Notes: generated by a model from the sequence alone, not told the origin. Numbered from the stretch's first letter, positions 1 through 9,138 are shown. The stretch is DNA of 20,409 nt from Chara braunii (GCA_003427395.1 BFEA01000220.1:2280253-2300661); one strand, 5' to 3'. Made by a program: numbers and translations.

Positions 1-127
1 CACACACACACACACACACACACACGGCCACCGTTGATCTCCGCAAAGCAACGCTCCGATAACGTAGTTTAGTCCCCCGCGCCCCTCTCTCTCTCTCTCT
101 CTCACTCACACACACACACACACACAC
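1..127. repeat. (CA)n and (CT)n(CA)n microsatellites
   Basis: A CA run occupies 1-25 and is cut by the window start. A CT run (about 84-103) passes directly into a CA run (to about 127). No gene is seen here. Confidence 0.95.
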
Positions 128-135
128 GTGTAGCA

Positions 136-182
136 GGTGTATTTCCATGTCCTAGTGGAAGATTCATTCAATTTTGCTCATC
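136..182 (+). mobile_element. Fragment of the foldback MITE family seen at 13.6-14.7 kb
   Basis: The stretch reading TATTTCCATGTCCTAGTGGA, followed by a CATTCAATTTTGCTCATC-like end, resembles the inner right half of the MITE copies at 14393-14515 and 14539-14659 (TATCTCTCCATGTTCTAGTG, then CATTTTGCACATTT). No terminal repeat is left, so it is a relic. Confidence 0.5.
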
Positions 183-536
183 TATCGATGCAAGTAGCGT
201 GAGGCCAGCCCTCGCCCGCGCCACCCCCCTCGACGCCCGCGCTTTCCGCACACCGGCCCGCACACCCGCCAGGCCACGCCCGCCAGGCCACTGCCGCTGC
301 GCTCATCAGCAGCACACGAACCAAGACGCCGTCGTCGGTCCCATGCCTCCGCGCCCGAATTTCACTGCGCCGCCCCCTCCCGACGGTCCACCCGATCGGC
401 CCGCCACGCTACCGGGACTTCAACTACAAATCCCATCCGGAACTACCCTGGCAGCGGCCACGGGTCTCGTGTGACGGCGGGGCCGCCTTCGAGAAAGAAC
501 CGGGTCTCCCGTGTGGGACCCTGCCACCGGGGGTGG
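183..536. other. GC-rich anonymous sequence, no supported gene
   Basis: Proline- and arginine-rich open frames exist here, but they follow from C-rich composition. They have no start context, recognisable domain or splice structure. Confidence 0.5.
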
Positions 537-590
537 TGTCTCGCATGGGCCTGTCACGCGAGACCCGCCTTTTCCTTTAAGGTATTAGAG
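537..590 (+). repeat. Dispersed GTCTCGC hairpin repeat, copy 1
   Basis: GTCTCGC (538-544) and GCGAGAC (558-564) form a perfect 7-bp inverted repeat with a 13-nt loop. A CTTTAAGG...TTAGAGA tail follows. The same arrangement, reverse-complemented, lies at 14104-14162 (ACGCGAGACCCGC followed by CCCTTTAAGAGTGTAGAGA), so it is a repeat and not a chance hairpin. Confidence 0.6.
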
Positions 591-1690
591 AAAAGGAGAA
601 GACGAATAGCCATGGATCTGATGAGGAGATGGTTGTGTGCTCACCATAAACTTTCTGTGTTTGTGATTACAACGATGACAGTGACGATCCTGATGCGGTA
701 ATAGCACACACACAGGCACACCATCATTATGGGAAACAGTGAAACACTCAGTATTGGTTCCAAAAATAAAAGAAGAATGGTGACAGTGATGATTGTGAAT
801 TTGTGACATGATCATCCTGATGGTTGCCTTTGACATCATCCATGAGTGTCATTGCCATGAATGTGAAGTGTGACGGTTGTGATGCGCTGGCGGCGACAGG
901 ACGTGTGTTGTCGATGATGATTGCGATGCGACTTTGGTGATAACACACGAGCACCATTGATGATACGAGTACTATAGTATGAATGCTTTGTGTGTGATGA
1001 AAAACATGACCATGGTGATTATGACACGATAACAGTGGCGCTATGTTGTAGAGACTCGTACCATTGATCTGCGCCGAAACATAAAATATAAAATTGAGGA
1101 ATGGCGGACCATGGCCCCATCCATGGTCCCGTGGCCCACTGATAAGCGCACGGTAGAAGTCTTACCTAAACCCCCCTGTGAACCACTCCTAAAAATTGCA
1201 TTTGCAGCCCGTCTCGAATGCCTTTCCGATATTGCTTTCAACGGCCTGTCACTTCCATCTCCATTGTGGGGGTGCTCTCTCTCTTGCTTTCACTTGCCAC
1301 CACTGTGATTTTTTTCCATCATGCGATTTGGATTTCTTGCGAGAGCCTCCGGCATTTCGTTGCAGATCTGGGCCGGGCTAGATCCCTGGACCTCATGGTG
1401 GGTACTGGACACTTATGTTTCGCGCATGCCCTCGGTAGCAGCACATTTTACATTATTTTGCCCTTCAGACATTTTCCATCAGTGCCTTGCTGGTACCAAC
1501 TTATTTTGAACATATGCAAGAGGCTGTTAGACTGCTCTCAGGTATATATGTACTGGTCGTGCACATCAGTGTGGCCACCTTGTACTGCACTCTGTTTCAA
1601 ACCCTTGGAGTGTGAGTTTGACATTGAGTTGCCACTGCTGCTCTTCGCTGTGCGACCATCCATTGTACCAGTCGAGCGCTGCGTTGCAGT
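591..1690. other. Gene-free stretch, TGATG/GATGA-rich in its first half
   Basis: 600-1060 is enriched in TGATG, GTGAT and CATCAT words on both strands and looks like decayed simple sequence. 1060-1690 shows no repeat I can name. The longest open frame (1218-1934, +) crosses the MITE at 1694-1798, so I do not call it a gene. Confidence 0.5.
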
Positions 1691-1693
1691 CTA

Positions 1694-1798
1694 CCGTCTT
1701 CCCCCGAACATAACACACCCTAAAAATGAACGTATACAAGCTGTATTTACGGCCAGATACAGCCAAAATGAGGGTGCGTTGTGTTCGTGGGAAGACGG
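1694..1798. mobile_element. Stowaway-like MITE, 105 bp, copy 1
   Basis: The ends are inverted repeats of about 35 bp (left begins CCGTCTTCCCCCGAACATAA; about 28 of 35 positions pair with the right end). TA lies immediately outside both ends (1692-1693 and 1799-1800). TA duplication plus short terminal repeats and no coding capacity is the hallmark of Tc1/mariner-derived MITEs. A second copy of exactly the same length is at 15704-15808, with matching termini and a related centre (GTATTT...AGATACAG). Confidence 0.85.
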
Positions 1799-1942
1799 TA
1801 GTCATGAATCAATGTGTGTGTTCACTCCCTCTTGCGCAGTGTATGCCACAAATTTCATCATCACACAGGTTGCATTTTTATCTGGACTTCTCTGGTCATT
1901 CCTCTTTCTTTTCTTTTCTTTCCTTTTTTTTTAATTGCCCCA

Positions 1943-2056
1943 GTGTCCTTGCTAGGAGAGGTGGTAAGATCACCCCCCTCCTAGCAAGAGACCTGGGTGC
2001 TCCAGTCTATTGGTGGGGAGCAGCACCTGCTGGGAAGCGGGTCCAGCGTCCCATTG
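1943..2056 (+). repeat. Dispersed hairpin repeat (HP), full-length-looking copy
   Basis: The unit has two inverted parts. CTTGCTAGGAG (1948-1958) pairs perfectly with CTCCTAGCAAG (1978-1988). Then TCTATTGGTGGGGAGCAGCA is followed by the 19-nt hairpin GCTGGGAAGCGGGTCCAGC (2029-2047) and CGTCCC. The second part recurs at 5531-5600, 6476-6745, 12390-12413, 16214-16260 and, partly, 16321-16340. Confidence 0.75.
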
Positions 2057-2099
2057 TACATCATTCCTCTTTCTATTCCTCTGTCTTCTTCCTACCATC

Positions 2100-2372
2100 G
2101 ATTTCTAATCCCAATGGCCGATAAGTTGTGATGAACTATGCAGCCTTCACTGGCTAGCTTTTTTAAGTTTCCCTTCATATTGTAGGGTACACCGGACCCA
2201 AACACCAGCGTGATGTGGACTTTTGCCTGGATACACATGGACTGTCCATGTATATGGACATCATCCAAAATTCTGAACATCCATATCGGGACAGTCTGGA
2301 CGGTCGCTGGCATGTCCAGCTGTGCCCTAGTTGAGGAAAACAAGGTAGCCTGTTGCAGCTCCGCTTGCGGCA
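2100..2372. other. Anonymous sequence with a small palindrome
   Basis: No supported gene. CATGGAC-T-GTCCATG forms a perfect 7-bp arm palindrome near 2237-2251, inside a stretch rich in GGAC/GTCC words. Confidence 0.4.
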
Positions 2373-2396
2373 GGGGGGGGGGGGGGGTGGGGGGGG
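2373..2396 (+). repeat. Poly-G tract
   Basis: Fifteen Gs, one T, then eight Gs. The tract could form a G-quadruplex and is also a likely place for length errors in assembly. Confidence 0.9.
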
Positions 2397-2564
2397 AATG
2401 GATGTGCAATTGCCGTCTGATGATGCATTACACAGAGCACAGTTTTGCGCATGTTGTCATAGGGAATAAACAACTTTTTCCCCTCATAAGCAACTTATTT
2501 TACGTGAGAAAAGAAACGCGCGTCAGGACAGAAGGGAAAAAGAAAGCATATCCTGATATGCTCA

Positions 2565-2585
2565 CCTTCTCTCTCTCTCCCTCTC

Positions 2586-2656
<71 letters not shown>
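2565..2656. repeat. (TC)n(GT)n compound microsatellite
   Basis: CT/CCCT-rich sequence passes into an almost uninterrupted GT run of about 66 nt (2589-2654). Open frames here on both strands are only translations of the dinucleotide. Confidence 0.95.
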
Positions 2657-2657
<1 letters not shown>

Positions 2658-2885
2658 AGCAGGGATGACACAGAAATTGAGAAACAGTGCAGATTTTTTC
2701 ACTTCAAGAAGAAATTGTCTTAGGCCACCCGTCCAACCGGTGAATGGCTCAATCATTTTTTGCCGCTGTTGGGCTGTTCACCCAGGCCCAGAACTCTCTG
2801 TAGTGTCTTGTGGGACATCATCATGTGAGACCCTACTCATCCTTTATATAGTCAGAGCCTTCTATATAGTCAGAGAAACTGATTC

Positions 2886-3007
2886 TGCATTCATAGCCTT
2901 CCAAGCACCAATCCAATCGCTGAATCAAACGAAATTGCTCCCTCCGGTAATCGAACTAGCAACCTGCTGATGTAAAATCAGAACGCTTACGGCAACGCAA
3001 AGTGAGC
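2886..3007 (-). mobile_element. tRNA-derived SINE-like repeat (family 2), copy 1
   Basis: Read on the minus strand, 3007-2937 is a 71-nt tRNA-like head. GCTCACT pairs with AGGGAGC at six of seven acceptor positions, TAGTTCGATTA gives a T-loop/B-box, and CTGATTTTACATCAG gives a degenerate anticodon arm. The T-stem is broken. The following 50 bp (2936-2886 on the minus strand) are repeated at 3208-3259. The shared body argues for a SINE over an isolated tRNA gene. Confidence 0.6.
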
Positions 3008-3207
3008 CGGCATGAAATTGAAGCCCGGAGATGCAAATTTCAGTGCGCCGCAGCATGGTTTGTACAACATACCACCCTGACCCAGTTTATCCAGACACAA
3101 CTCTAGCCAAATGGTGTCATTGAGCTAAGCTCGAGGGATTTTGCATGCCGACCAACCCGGATATCATCACCCCGGAGCTCTAAGCAAGCTGCGTTAAAAA
3201 CTCGTTT

Positions 3208-3310
3208 TGCATTCATAGCCTTCCAAGCGCCAATCCAAATCGTCGAATCAGACAAAATCGCTCCCTCCAGGAAGCATACCCGCAACCTGCTGAATGAACA
3301 ATCTTGTAGG
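3208..3310 (-). mobile_element. tRNA-derived SINE-like repeat (family 2), decayed copy 2
   Basis: It shares TGCATTCATAGCCTTCCAAG, the CCAATCCAA...CGAATCA segment and GCTCCCTCC with copy 1, in the same orientation. The T-loop is mutated (GCGGGTATGCTTCCTGG on the minus strand), so no working B-box remains. Confidence 0.5.
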
Positions 3311-3483
3311 GTAATCATTTCCACAGGAATGGAGCTTGAACGCTTCTGGACCAACAGAAGATCTATGGAATGAAAAAGCAAAACAGTTGAAACACTTGAC
3401 AACCGATTCATAAGGTTTATCACTCCAGCAAGGTTGCATGAAAGAGTACCTACCTCAGACAGCTGGTAAAATTGCAGCAAAAG

Positions 3484-3727
3484 CTGCAGAAGTCATTATG
3501 AAATTTGCAAAAGCTTGTACAAACATGCACTCAGTCACTCAATCACTCCCTCCCTCTCTCCCTGACTCCCTTACTCCCTCACTCGCCTGCTCCCTCACTC
3601 ATCTGCTGCAGAAGTCACTACGAAATTTGCAAAAGCTTGTACAAAACATGCACTCAGTCACTCAATCACTCCCTCCCTCTCTCCCTGACTCCCTNACTCC
3701 CTCACTCGCCTGCTCCCTCACTCATCT
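3484..3727 (+). repeat. Tandem duplication, two units of 122 bp
   Basis: The words CTGCAGAAGTCA, GAAATTTGCAAAAGCTTGTA and CATGCACTCAGTCACTCAAT start at 3484 and again at 3606. The two units are nearly identical. One base (3695) is reported as n inside the second unit. Confidence 0.9.
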
Positions 3728-3850
3728 GCTCCCTTCCGCGCTCGCTCATGCACTCCCTCCCTCTCTCGCTTGCTCCCTCCCTCGCTCGCTTGCTCCCTCT
3801 GTAGCTCCCTCCCTCTCTCGCTCCCTCCCTCCCACACTCTCCCTTCCCCT
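3728..3850 (+). repeat. CTCCCTCGCTCG-type pyrimidine-rich simple sequence
   Basis: Imperfect CTCC/CTCG/CCCT repeats continue from the tandem duplication. The Leu-, Pro- and Ser-rich open frame across it is a composition effect. Confidence 0.9.
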
Positions 3851-4208
3851 GTGAAGGTTTTCTTCTTCCCTGTTGTCTCCCTGCATCATGCGCTCCACAT
3901 TACCTACAATACTGTTCTCCGTATCAGCTCTATGATCTTCCATTCCTTTGTATCTCCTGCTTGCTGTATCTCCCCCTTTGCTGTAAGAAGAAGCAAGGGC
4001 TCTGTCGGGAAGGCTGAGGAAGCGAAGTTTGACCACGTGTTGCAGGCGTTTTCCCATCGCCTTGCTGCATGCCAGCATTCAATTCGGTGGCGGGTCAAAA
4101 ATTTGGGTTCTCACTGTGAAGTTGTGAACGCATCCAGAAGAGTGGCGATTCTTCTGTTCTCTGATCCTCTTTTCGCCGTACCTCCAACCATAACATCATT
4201 CTATCCGG
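3851..4208. other. Anonymous sequence before the long A run
   Basis: No gene or repeat recognised. It could be the 3' part of a retroposed sequence, because it ends directly in 74 As, but I see no polyadenylation signal or target duplication that settles this. Confidence 0.3.

Positions 4209-4282
<74 letters not shown>
4209..4282 (+). repeat. Poly-A run of 74 nt
   Basis: An uninterrupted A tract lies just upstream of a SINE1 head (4287). It may be the tail of an older upstream insertion. Its exact length is unreliable in most assemblies. Confidence 0.9.
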
Positions 4283-4283
<1 letters not shown>

Positions 4284-4286
4284 GTC

Positions 4287-4430
4287 ATTCCACCCAAGAG
4301 CGTAGCCCAGTGGGTACACCAATTAACTGTTGGAATACAGACCTGAGGTCGAATCCAGATGCATGGGAACTTGATGAGTAAAACCAGATATTTCTGAATT
4401 GTCTGGGGCCGGTCAGCTCAATGATGATGG
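4287..4430 (+). mobile_element. tRNA-derived SINE1, copy 1
   Basis: The head contains TAGCCCAGTGGG (4303-4314), fitting the pol III A-box pattern, and GGTCGAATCC (4347-4356), fitting the B-box. The body GGAACTTGATGAGTAAAACC...GAATTGTCTGGGGCCGGTCA is shared with copies at 5182, 15561, 16086 and 16700. Body and head together identify a SINE mobilised in trans by a LINE. Confidence 0.8.
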
Positions 4431-4505
4431 AACTCGTTCCGTCCATCAGGATTTGAACACAGGATCTGTTTACCAAGAGTTACATGTGTGGGCCATTCAG
4501 CTGAA
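4431..4505 (-). mobile_element. SINE1 head fragment, inverted against copy 1
   Basis: GGATTTGAACACAGGATCTG (4449-4468) and the following CAAGAGTTACATGTGTGGGCC match the reverse complement of the SINE1 head in copy 2 (B-box GTTCAAATCC and the CCCATGAACTGTT segment). It lies head-outward next to copy 1 and could fold back on it. Confidence 0.5.
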
Positions 4506-4509
4506 GTGG

Positions 4510-5180
4510 AGGTACAATGTTGTGCCCAGAATGGAAAAAGGTCAGAGACCAGACTTGCATTCTGTTTATTATTTTGGTTGGCAGGCTCTGTGTTTCTTTT
4601 TCTTTAAACCACCAGCATGTCTTAAAGTTCTGCCCGTTAACAAGCCACAATTTTAGGAAACGTATGTGACACTACAGAAGCGCCCAAATTCACTCGACTA
4701 GAAACATTTCTAGTAATTTCTACTCTATTTTTTCCCGTGGTTGATAGCTGGGCCAAGTACTGGTGGTTTAAACAACCACTATATGTTGTCCAGGCAAATT
4801 TTTGTTCCTGAAATGTGCACAACCACATTCTTCTGATGAACAGTGCTTCAGGACCGAACTGGCTGGCGGTGCCAGCCCAGACAGAAAGAAAATGCACCTG
4901 TGGCAGCTCATATCTTTTCCGTGCACCGGGGAAATCCGAAATCTGCATCAGCAAAAAGAGGTTCGGTGGTAGTGGTGGTTTGACAGGGCCTAGTAGTCCT
5001 GGATCCCTTGTTCTATTCTGGGTAGCGGCATTCTGGTTCCTTTTTTCTACTGGGAAGTTGAAAAATATTCATGAATACTCACCATACACACTCCCTCCCA
5101 TTACAGTTAAAAAGGGACCCACCTGCAGCAGTGGTTGCTTCAGGAGGACTGACTGCTGTTAACACATACAAATTGTACAG
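4510..5180. other. Anonymous sequence, no supported gene
   Basis: I see no domain, structural RNA or well-bounded repeat. TTTTGGTTGGCAGGCTCT (near 4573) resembles TTTTGGTTGGTAGGCTCT (near 5859), so part of it may be decayed repeat. Confidence 0.4.
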
Positions 5181-5181
5181 T

Positions 5182-5379
5182 CACCCAAGAGCCTAGCTGA
5201 GTGGGTACACACCCATGAACTGTTGAAATACAGACCTGTGTTCAAATCCAGATGATGGAACTTGACGAGTAAAACCAACTACTAATGAATTGCTTGGGGC
5301 CGGTCAGCTCAATGATAATATCTCAAGGCCGTCACCCTTTTCTTTTAAAAAAAAGAAAAAAAAAAACAAAAAAAAAACT
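5182..5379 (+). mobile_element. tRNA-derived SINE1, copy 2 (most complete)
   Basis: A-box TAGCTGAGTGGG (5194-5205) and B-box GTTCAAATCC (5240-5249) are spaced as in a tRNA. The common body GGGGCCGGTCAGCTCAATGA follows, then TCAAGGCCGTCACCCTTTTC and an A-rich tail with interrupting C and G. Head, body and tail are all present, so this is the best reference for the family in this window. Confidence 0.85.
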
Positions 5380-5530
5380 TCCCAAAAACATGCTGAAAAA
5401 CAGTATTGAGTCTGTTGACCTTTTCTTCTCTGGCTACAAAGGTGGTCTTCCCAAAGAACCCTTTTTTTTTTTTTTTTTTAACAACAACCCGAATGAATTC
5501 TAGGGGTGCTCATAAGAGGAGGTAACACTA

Positions 5531-5601
5531 GCACTCTCTGGGAGGCTCCATCTATTGGTGGGGAGCAGCACCTGCTGGAAAGTGGGTCCAGCGTCCCTGA
5601 C
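5531..5601 (+). repeat. Hairpin repeat HP, copy 2
   Basis: TCTATTGGTGGGGAGCAGCA is followed by the hairpin GCTGGAAAGTGGGTCCAGC (5574-5592; 6-bp stem GCTGGA/TCCAGC, 7-nt loop) and GTCCC. The preceding 5503-5530 is a decayed version of the upstream stem region of copy 1. Confidence 0.75.
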
Positions 5602-5944
5602 CATTGTAGTTGCTGATTGCTCAGTCTCATATGAAGGTGATGATCGCAACCCGCTGCATCGACCATCTGGCAATTACCTATGTAGGGTGGTAGAACTGTC
5701 CAGCTTTCTGAGTTGCTTGCTAATCTGACAATCTACTTGGAGCCTGTTCTAGCTTGGACCCTGATTCTAGCGGATTCTAAAGCAGTGTTCTGCCTACGCG
5801 GTTCGCTGCTTCCTTTGTTGTCTCTTACTTTCTAGACCAGCGGTTCCACAAGAATTTTTTTTGGTTGGTAGGCTCTTTTTTTTTTTTTTTCTGGGTTGAT
5901 TAGTAGGCTCTTAGTTGCGTCAATGTTTGTTGTTGATGTGGCAT
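5602..5944. other. Anonymous T-rich sequence
   Basis: No gene recognised. GGTAGGCTCT words next to T runs (about 5865-5895) recall the SINE1 head in reverse complement, but the match is too short to call. Confidence 0.3.
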
Positions 5945-6064
5945 CAAAAACTCTTAAAAGTTAAAACGTAGAAGACAAAGAATAACACTTTCAACTAGAT
6001 TGTTTTTCCGGGCGCCTGGGCATCCAAGCTGTGCCCGGATATACGCCTGGTTGCCTGACTAGGC

Positions 6065-6424
6065 ATGACGCCGGGCAGGGTCCCGGACAGCCCCAGCGCG
6101 TGCGGAAAAAAAAATAAAAAATTCAAAAAGATCTGGAGAAAAAAATGTTGTGTAGAATTGCAATGCAAACAACTTTGGCTGAGGGTCACATCAGCATTTC
6201 TCACTGAATCGAAGATGAAAAAGGTTTTAACGGACGCACCCCCCTTCAAGCCCCTTAGCCCCTTCAAAACTGTGCTTCAAATCCAGGGGGCCTGGGGGGG
6301 GGGGGGGTACCCGGGCAGGCCTGGGCGGACGGGGTCCAGGCAGGGTCCCAGGCAGCCCCAGCGCATCATATAAACAAACAATAATAATAAAAATTTCAAA
6401 AAAATCCAGAAAAAGAACTTTGTG
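6065..6424 (+). repeat. Pair of GC-rich/A-rich direct repeats flanking a ~170-bp unit
   Basis: GGCAGGGTCCCGGACAGCCC (6074-6093) plus an A-rich stretch with AAAAAGATCTGGAGAAA recurs as GGCAGGGTCCCAGGCAGCCC (6339-6358) plus AAAAAAATCCAGAAAAAG. Between them lie TGTTGTGTAGAATTGC...AACAACTTTGGCTG and a CCCCCTTCAAGCCCCTTAGC stretch. Related pieces lie at 11640-11940. The class is unknown; a TRIM-like element with short terminal direct repeats is one option. Confidence 0.45.
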
Positions 6425-6475
6425 GTGCTAGGCTACCAGAGTGGCCTGGGACCACTTGCCCAGCTGAGCTCCGAT

Positions 6476-6745
6476 CTATTGGTGGGGAGTGACGTCTGCT
6501 GGAAACCGGGTCCAGCGTCCCATACAATCATAGAGAGAAAACAAACCCACCTACTGGAAACCGGGTCCAGCGTCCCATACAACATACAGAGAAAACACAC
6601 CAACCCCTGCCGGAAACCAGGTCCAATGTCCCACACGGCGCTCCATATTCTTCCCTCAGACGGAGACCGGGTCCAGCGTCCCCTCTATTATTCAACAACT
6701 GCCCTCTGCTGGGCCCAGGTCCAGTACCTATCTGTTCCACCTCAC
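6476..6745 (+). repeat. Tandem array of HP hairpin repeats (about five units)
   Basis: Hairpin cores GCTGGAAACCGGGTCCAGC (6498-6516), ACTGGAAACCGGGTCCAGC (6553-6571), a decayed GCCGGAAACCAGGTCCAAT (6609-6627), a variant ending at 6677 and GCTGGGCCCAGGTCCAGT (6708-6725) follow each other at about 50-56 bp. Two of the linkers share ACAGAGAAAACA-like words. The first unit keeps the TCTATTGGTGGGGAG leader. Confidence 0.8.
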
Positions 6746-7260
6746 CAGTAGGGAAAAGGGGGGCCGGGGGGGGGTTAAGTCCCTGGGTGGCACCAGGGCC
6801 CTATCCCCCACCCCCCCTTCCTGCCTACTCTTGGTTGATCCTTGCTTTCTGCGGCGTGTACCAACCAGTCATTTTATTCAAATTTATTGCACTTCAACCA
6901 TAGACAACACGTGGGGGGGGAACAGTTCTGGAAATTCTGACGCCGGTCTCAGGGGGAGGCCCGGATCGATCCTTGTCCTGTCTTTGAAGCCGAGCCGGTA
7001 ATCCCTCTTCACTTCCTCCCCCTCCTCTTCCTGGGGCTCTCTTGCTGAGCCCCCCGTCCAGTTAAACCAGCAGTACCTAGCGGTTGGGGCGGCCGTTAAC
7101 GCGGACGCAGAATCAGCCTGCCCCTCCAGTCCGAATTCATTGGAGGCCGGGGGGTACAAAAAATGCGGTAGGTACTGGTGGTTTAACCTCTGCCACCCAT
7201 TCCCCTCTGTCTCCCCCTAGCCACTCTCGGCAGAACCGAGTAATGTGATCCCTTATGTCT

Positions 7261-7960
7261 TTATTTATGTGAAAAAGGTTTTAACTCTTGCTTGATTATC
7301 TGCCATCTACGTGTGATTTCTAACTGAAAGGGGAGCTTCACCTGCTTCGTTAGCTCCTCTCCCTCAATCCTACCTCCCTCAATGACCAGTATACAGCGTT
7401 GCCACCACAAGGCCCGCAGAATCGTTCTCCTCCCTAGCCCGAACATATTACTAATATATTCGTCTGCCTGCCGGCCCGGCCAGTGACCAGTAAATATGGC
7501 CCTCCAATCCCAGGGCCAATAAGACCCCGGGACTAGGTGCTGCCAGATCCTGTCCCACCAACGCCAGGTAAGGACTGCAGCTGGGCACTGCAAGAAGATA
7601 TGCTCAATAGTCTCCATCCTTTTCCTTGTTGGGTAGCAACTAATGCGTTGTTCGCACCACGGGAGGGCATGGCCTTGCTGTTCCAGGTAGGTATGGTCCA
7701 CCAGCCAGTTGCTGGTTGGTAGGCATCTGTGGGCTATTTGCCTTTGCAGTGAGGTTAGCCTTTGCTGGTTTGCTCCTGCTGTCCTGGAACCAGCGGATCC
7801 GACAGAGCAGCTGCAGGTCCAGGAAGTGTCTGTGCCAGCGGTCGATCACTGTGTCCCTCAGATTCCTCTTGGGTGTAATCATTCTGTTATCATTCGTGAC
7901 TGTCAGCTTTTGCAGCCGCCTGGTTTTCTGGGGCCCCCTAGTCCGCCTCCCTCCCACTGA
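7261..7960 (-). pseudogene. LINE ORF2 C-terminus with zinc-knuckle-like (zf-RVT) motif
   Basis: The upstream frame (7957-7720) reads DTVIDRWHRHFLDLQLLCRI. After a frameshift the 146-residue frame ending at 7261 reads LPWCEQRISCYPTRKRMETI, then EHIFLQCPAAVLTWRWW. This is the usual C..C...E...H.F..CP...W arrangement of plant LINE zf-RVT domains. The frame ends in a stop that I take as the original ORF2 end. Confidence 0.75.
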
Positions 7961-8036
7961 AGTCTTCCATTGCCATTCCAGTGGGTCAGGTCGAGGTCGC
8001 TATTGAGACACCTGGTTGATCGGCTCGGCAGGCCCC

Positions 8037-9138
8037 TTACTCCTCTAGGACCCGAACCCTGAAGGTCTGCACCTTCCGGGTCAATAAAAACGGGTCACAG
8101 CTTCCCTCCAGCCTACCCTCCTTTCTTAGCGAGTAAAGTTCCAGTAGCACCTCCTCCCCCCTCTCCATGTGTACCAGGCCAACATGATTGAGGTCCCCTC
8201 GTGTCATCACCCAGCCCCCCGCCCTGACTTCTGGCCCCTTTCTCAAGATATTGTACCACGATAGGGGGAGGGCTTCTACTCTCTCCTCCATTGCAGCCTG
8301 CACCTTATGACAGTATCTCAGTTTCTGCCTCATCTATTCCGGGGACTTTTAGTTCCTCGTGTCGTTATCCCACAAATCCCCCACCCTCAGCAACCCGTGT
8401 TTCACCCACCCTTTCCAAGGGTGGTGTCCATGCTACACATTATCTGGCCGAGGGAGTTGGGGATCCTCCGGTTCCCAAATAATGGCTCCTCCGACCTCAC
8501 CGGTTCTGGCCGGTCCAGGGGGGGAGCCTCCTCCTAATCTTTATCATCCTCGGCCAGAAGTCATCCACCCCTGATTCCTCCCTCATCTCCCCTCGGCCTT
8601 TGCGGTGGATCTTCCGGAACCTGTCCTCTAGCCAAGTCAGTGGGTCCGTCGAGGGGGGGCCTGACACTAGCGATCTGCTCCAGCACCTGAGGCTGCCACG
8701 GCTGCTGTGTTTCAAAGATGAGGTTCTTGATCCATTGCAGACTAAGGGCCTGGGTCTGGGTAATGGGGTCAATCATACCTAAGCCCCCTTTGGTTTTTGG
8801 CTGAATCACTGAATCTCAGGCTACCCGACTTATGACATGCTCACATTCGCTATCTCCTCTCCACGAAAGGCAGCTATATGCCCTCCTGAGTGCCTTGAGG
8901 GATGGTAGCCTCAGTGGCCATATCAGCGATTTGGACCACAGAGAGGCTAGCACCACACTATTAATGACCAAGGCCGGACCAAAAATGGAGGTTTGCTTGT
9001 GGTTCCATTTGGTGAGTTTGGCTACTGCTGCAGTCTAGATCCACTCATCATTTACGGCAGGCTTTCCATGGGCTGTCATCTGCACTCCCAGAACCCGAAC
9101 CGCAGCCCCAAGGGGGAGCCACTCTATCCGTGGGTGCT
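8037..9138 (-). pseudogene. LINE ORF2 thumb/connection region, broken
   Basis: Across several frames one can read AVNDEWI, AVAKLTKWNHKQTSIFGPA and, at 8561-8809, IQPKTKGGLGMIDPITQTQA followed by LSLQWIKNLIF. The last matches the GGLG...N.AL..KW motif that follows the RT in L1-type ORF2 proteins. Stops lie between the segments. The stretch 8037-8333 is open but has no motif that I can assign beyond its position. Confidence 0.7.

Noticed and set aside
183-474. Pro/Arg-rich open frame beginning with a non-ATG codon
   Set aside because: C-rich composition keeps the frame open; no start context or motif.
1218-1934. 238-residue open frame on the + strand
   Set aside because: It runs through the MITE at 1694-1798 and ends in poly-T translation (Phe-rich). 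No domain is visible.
2373-2396. Functional G-quadruplex regulator
   Set aside because: Able to fold in principle, but there is no gene or promoter nearby to regulate and homopolymer length is uncertain.
2210-2756. Cys/Val and Thr/His repeat proteins on both strands
   Set aside because: They are translations of the GT/CA microsatellite.
3438-3854. Ser/Leu/Pro-rich open frame
   Set aside because: Made of the 122-bp tandem repeat and CTCC simple sequence, and it contains an undetermined base.
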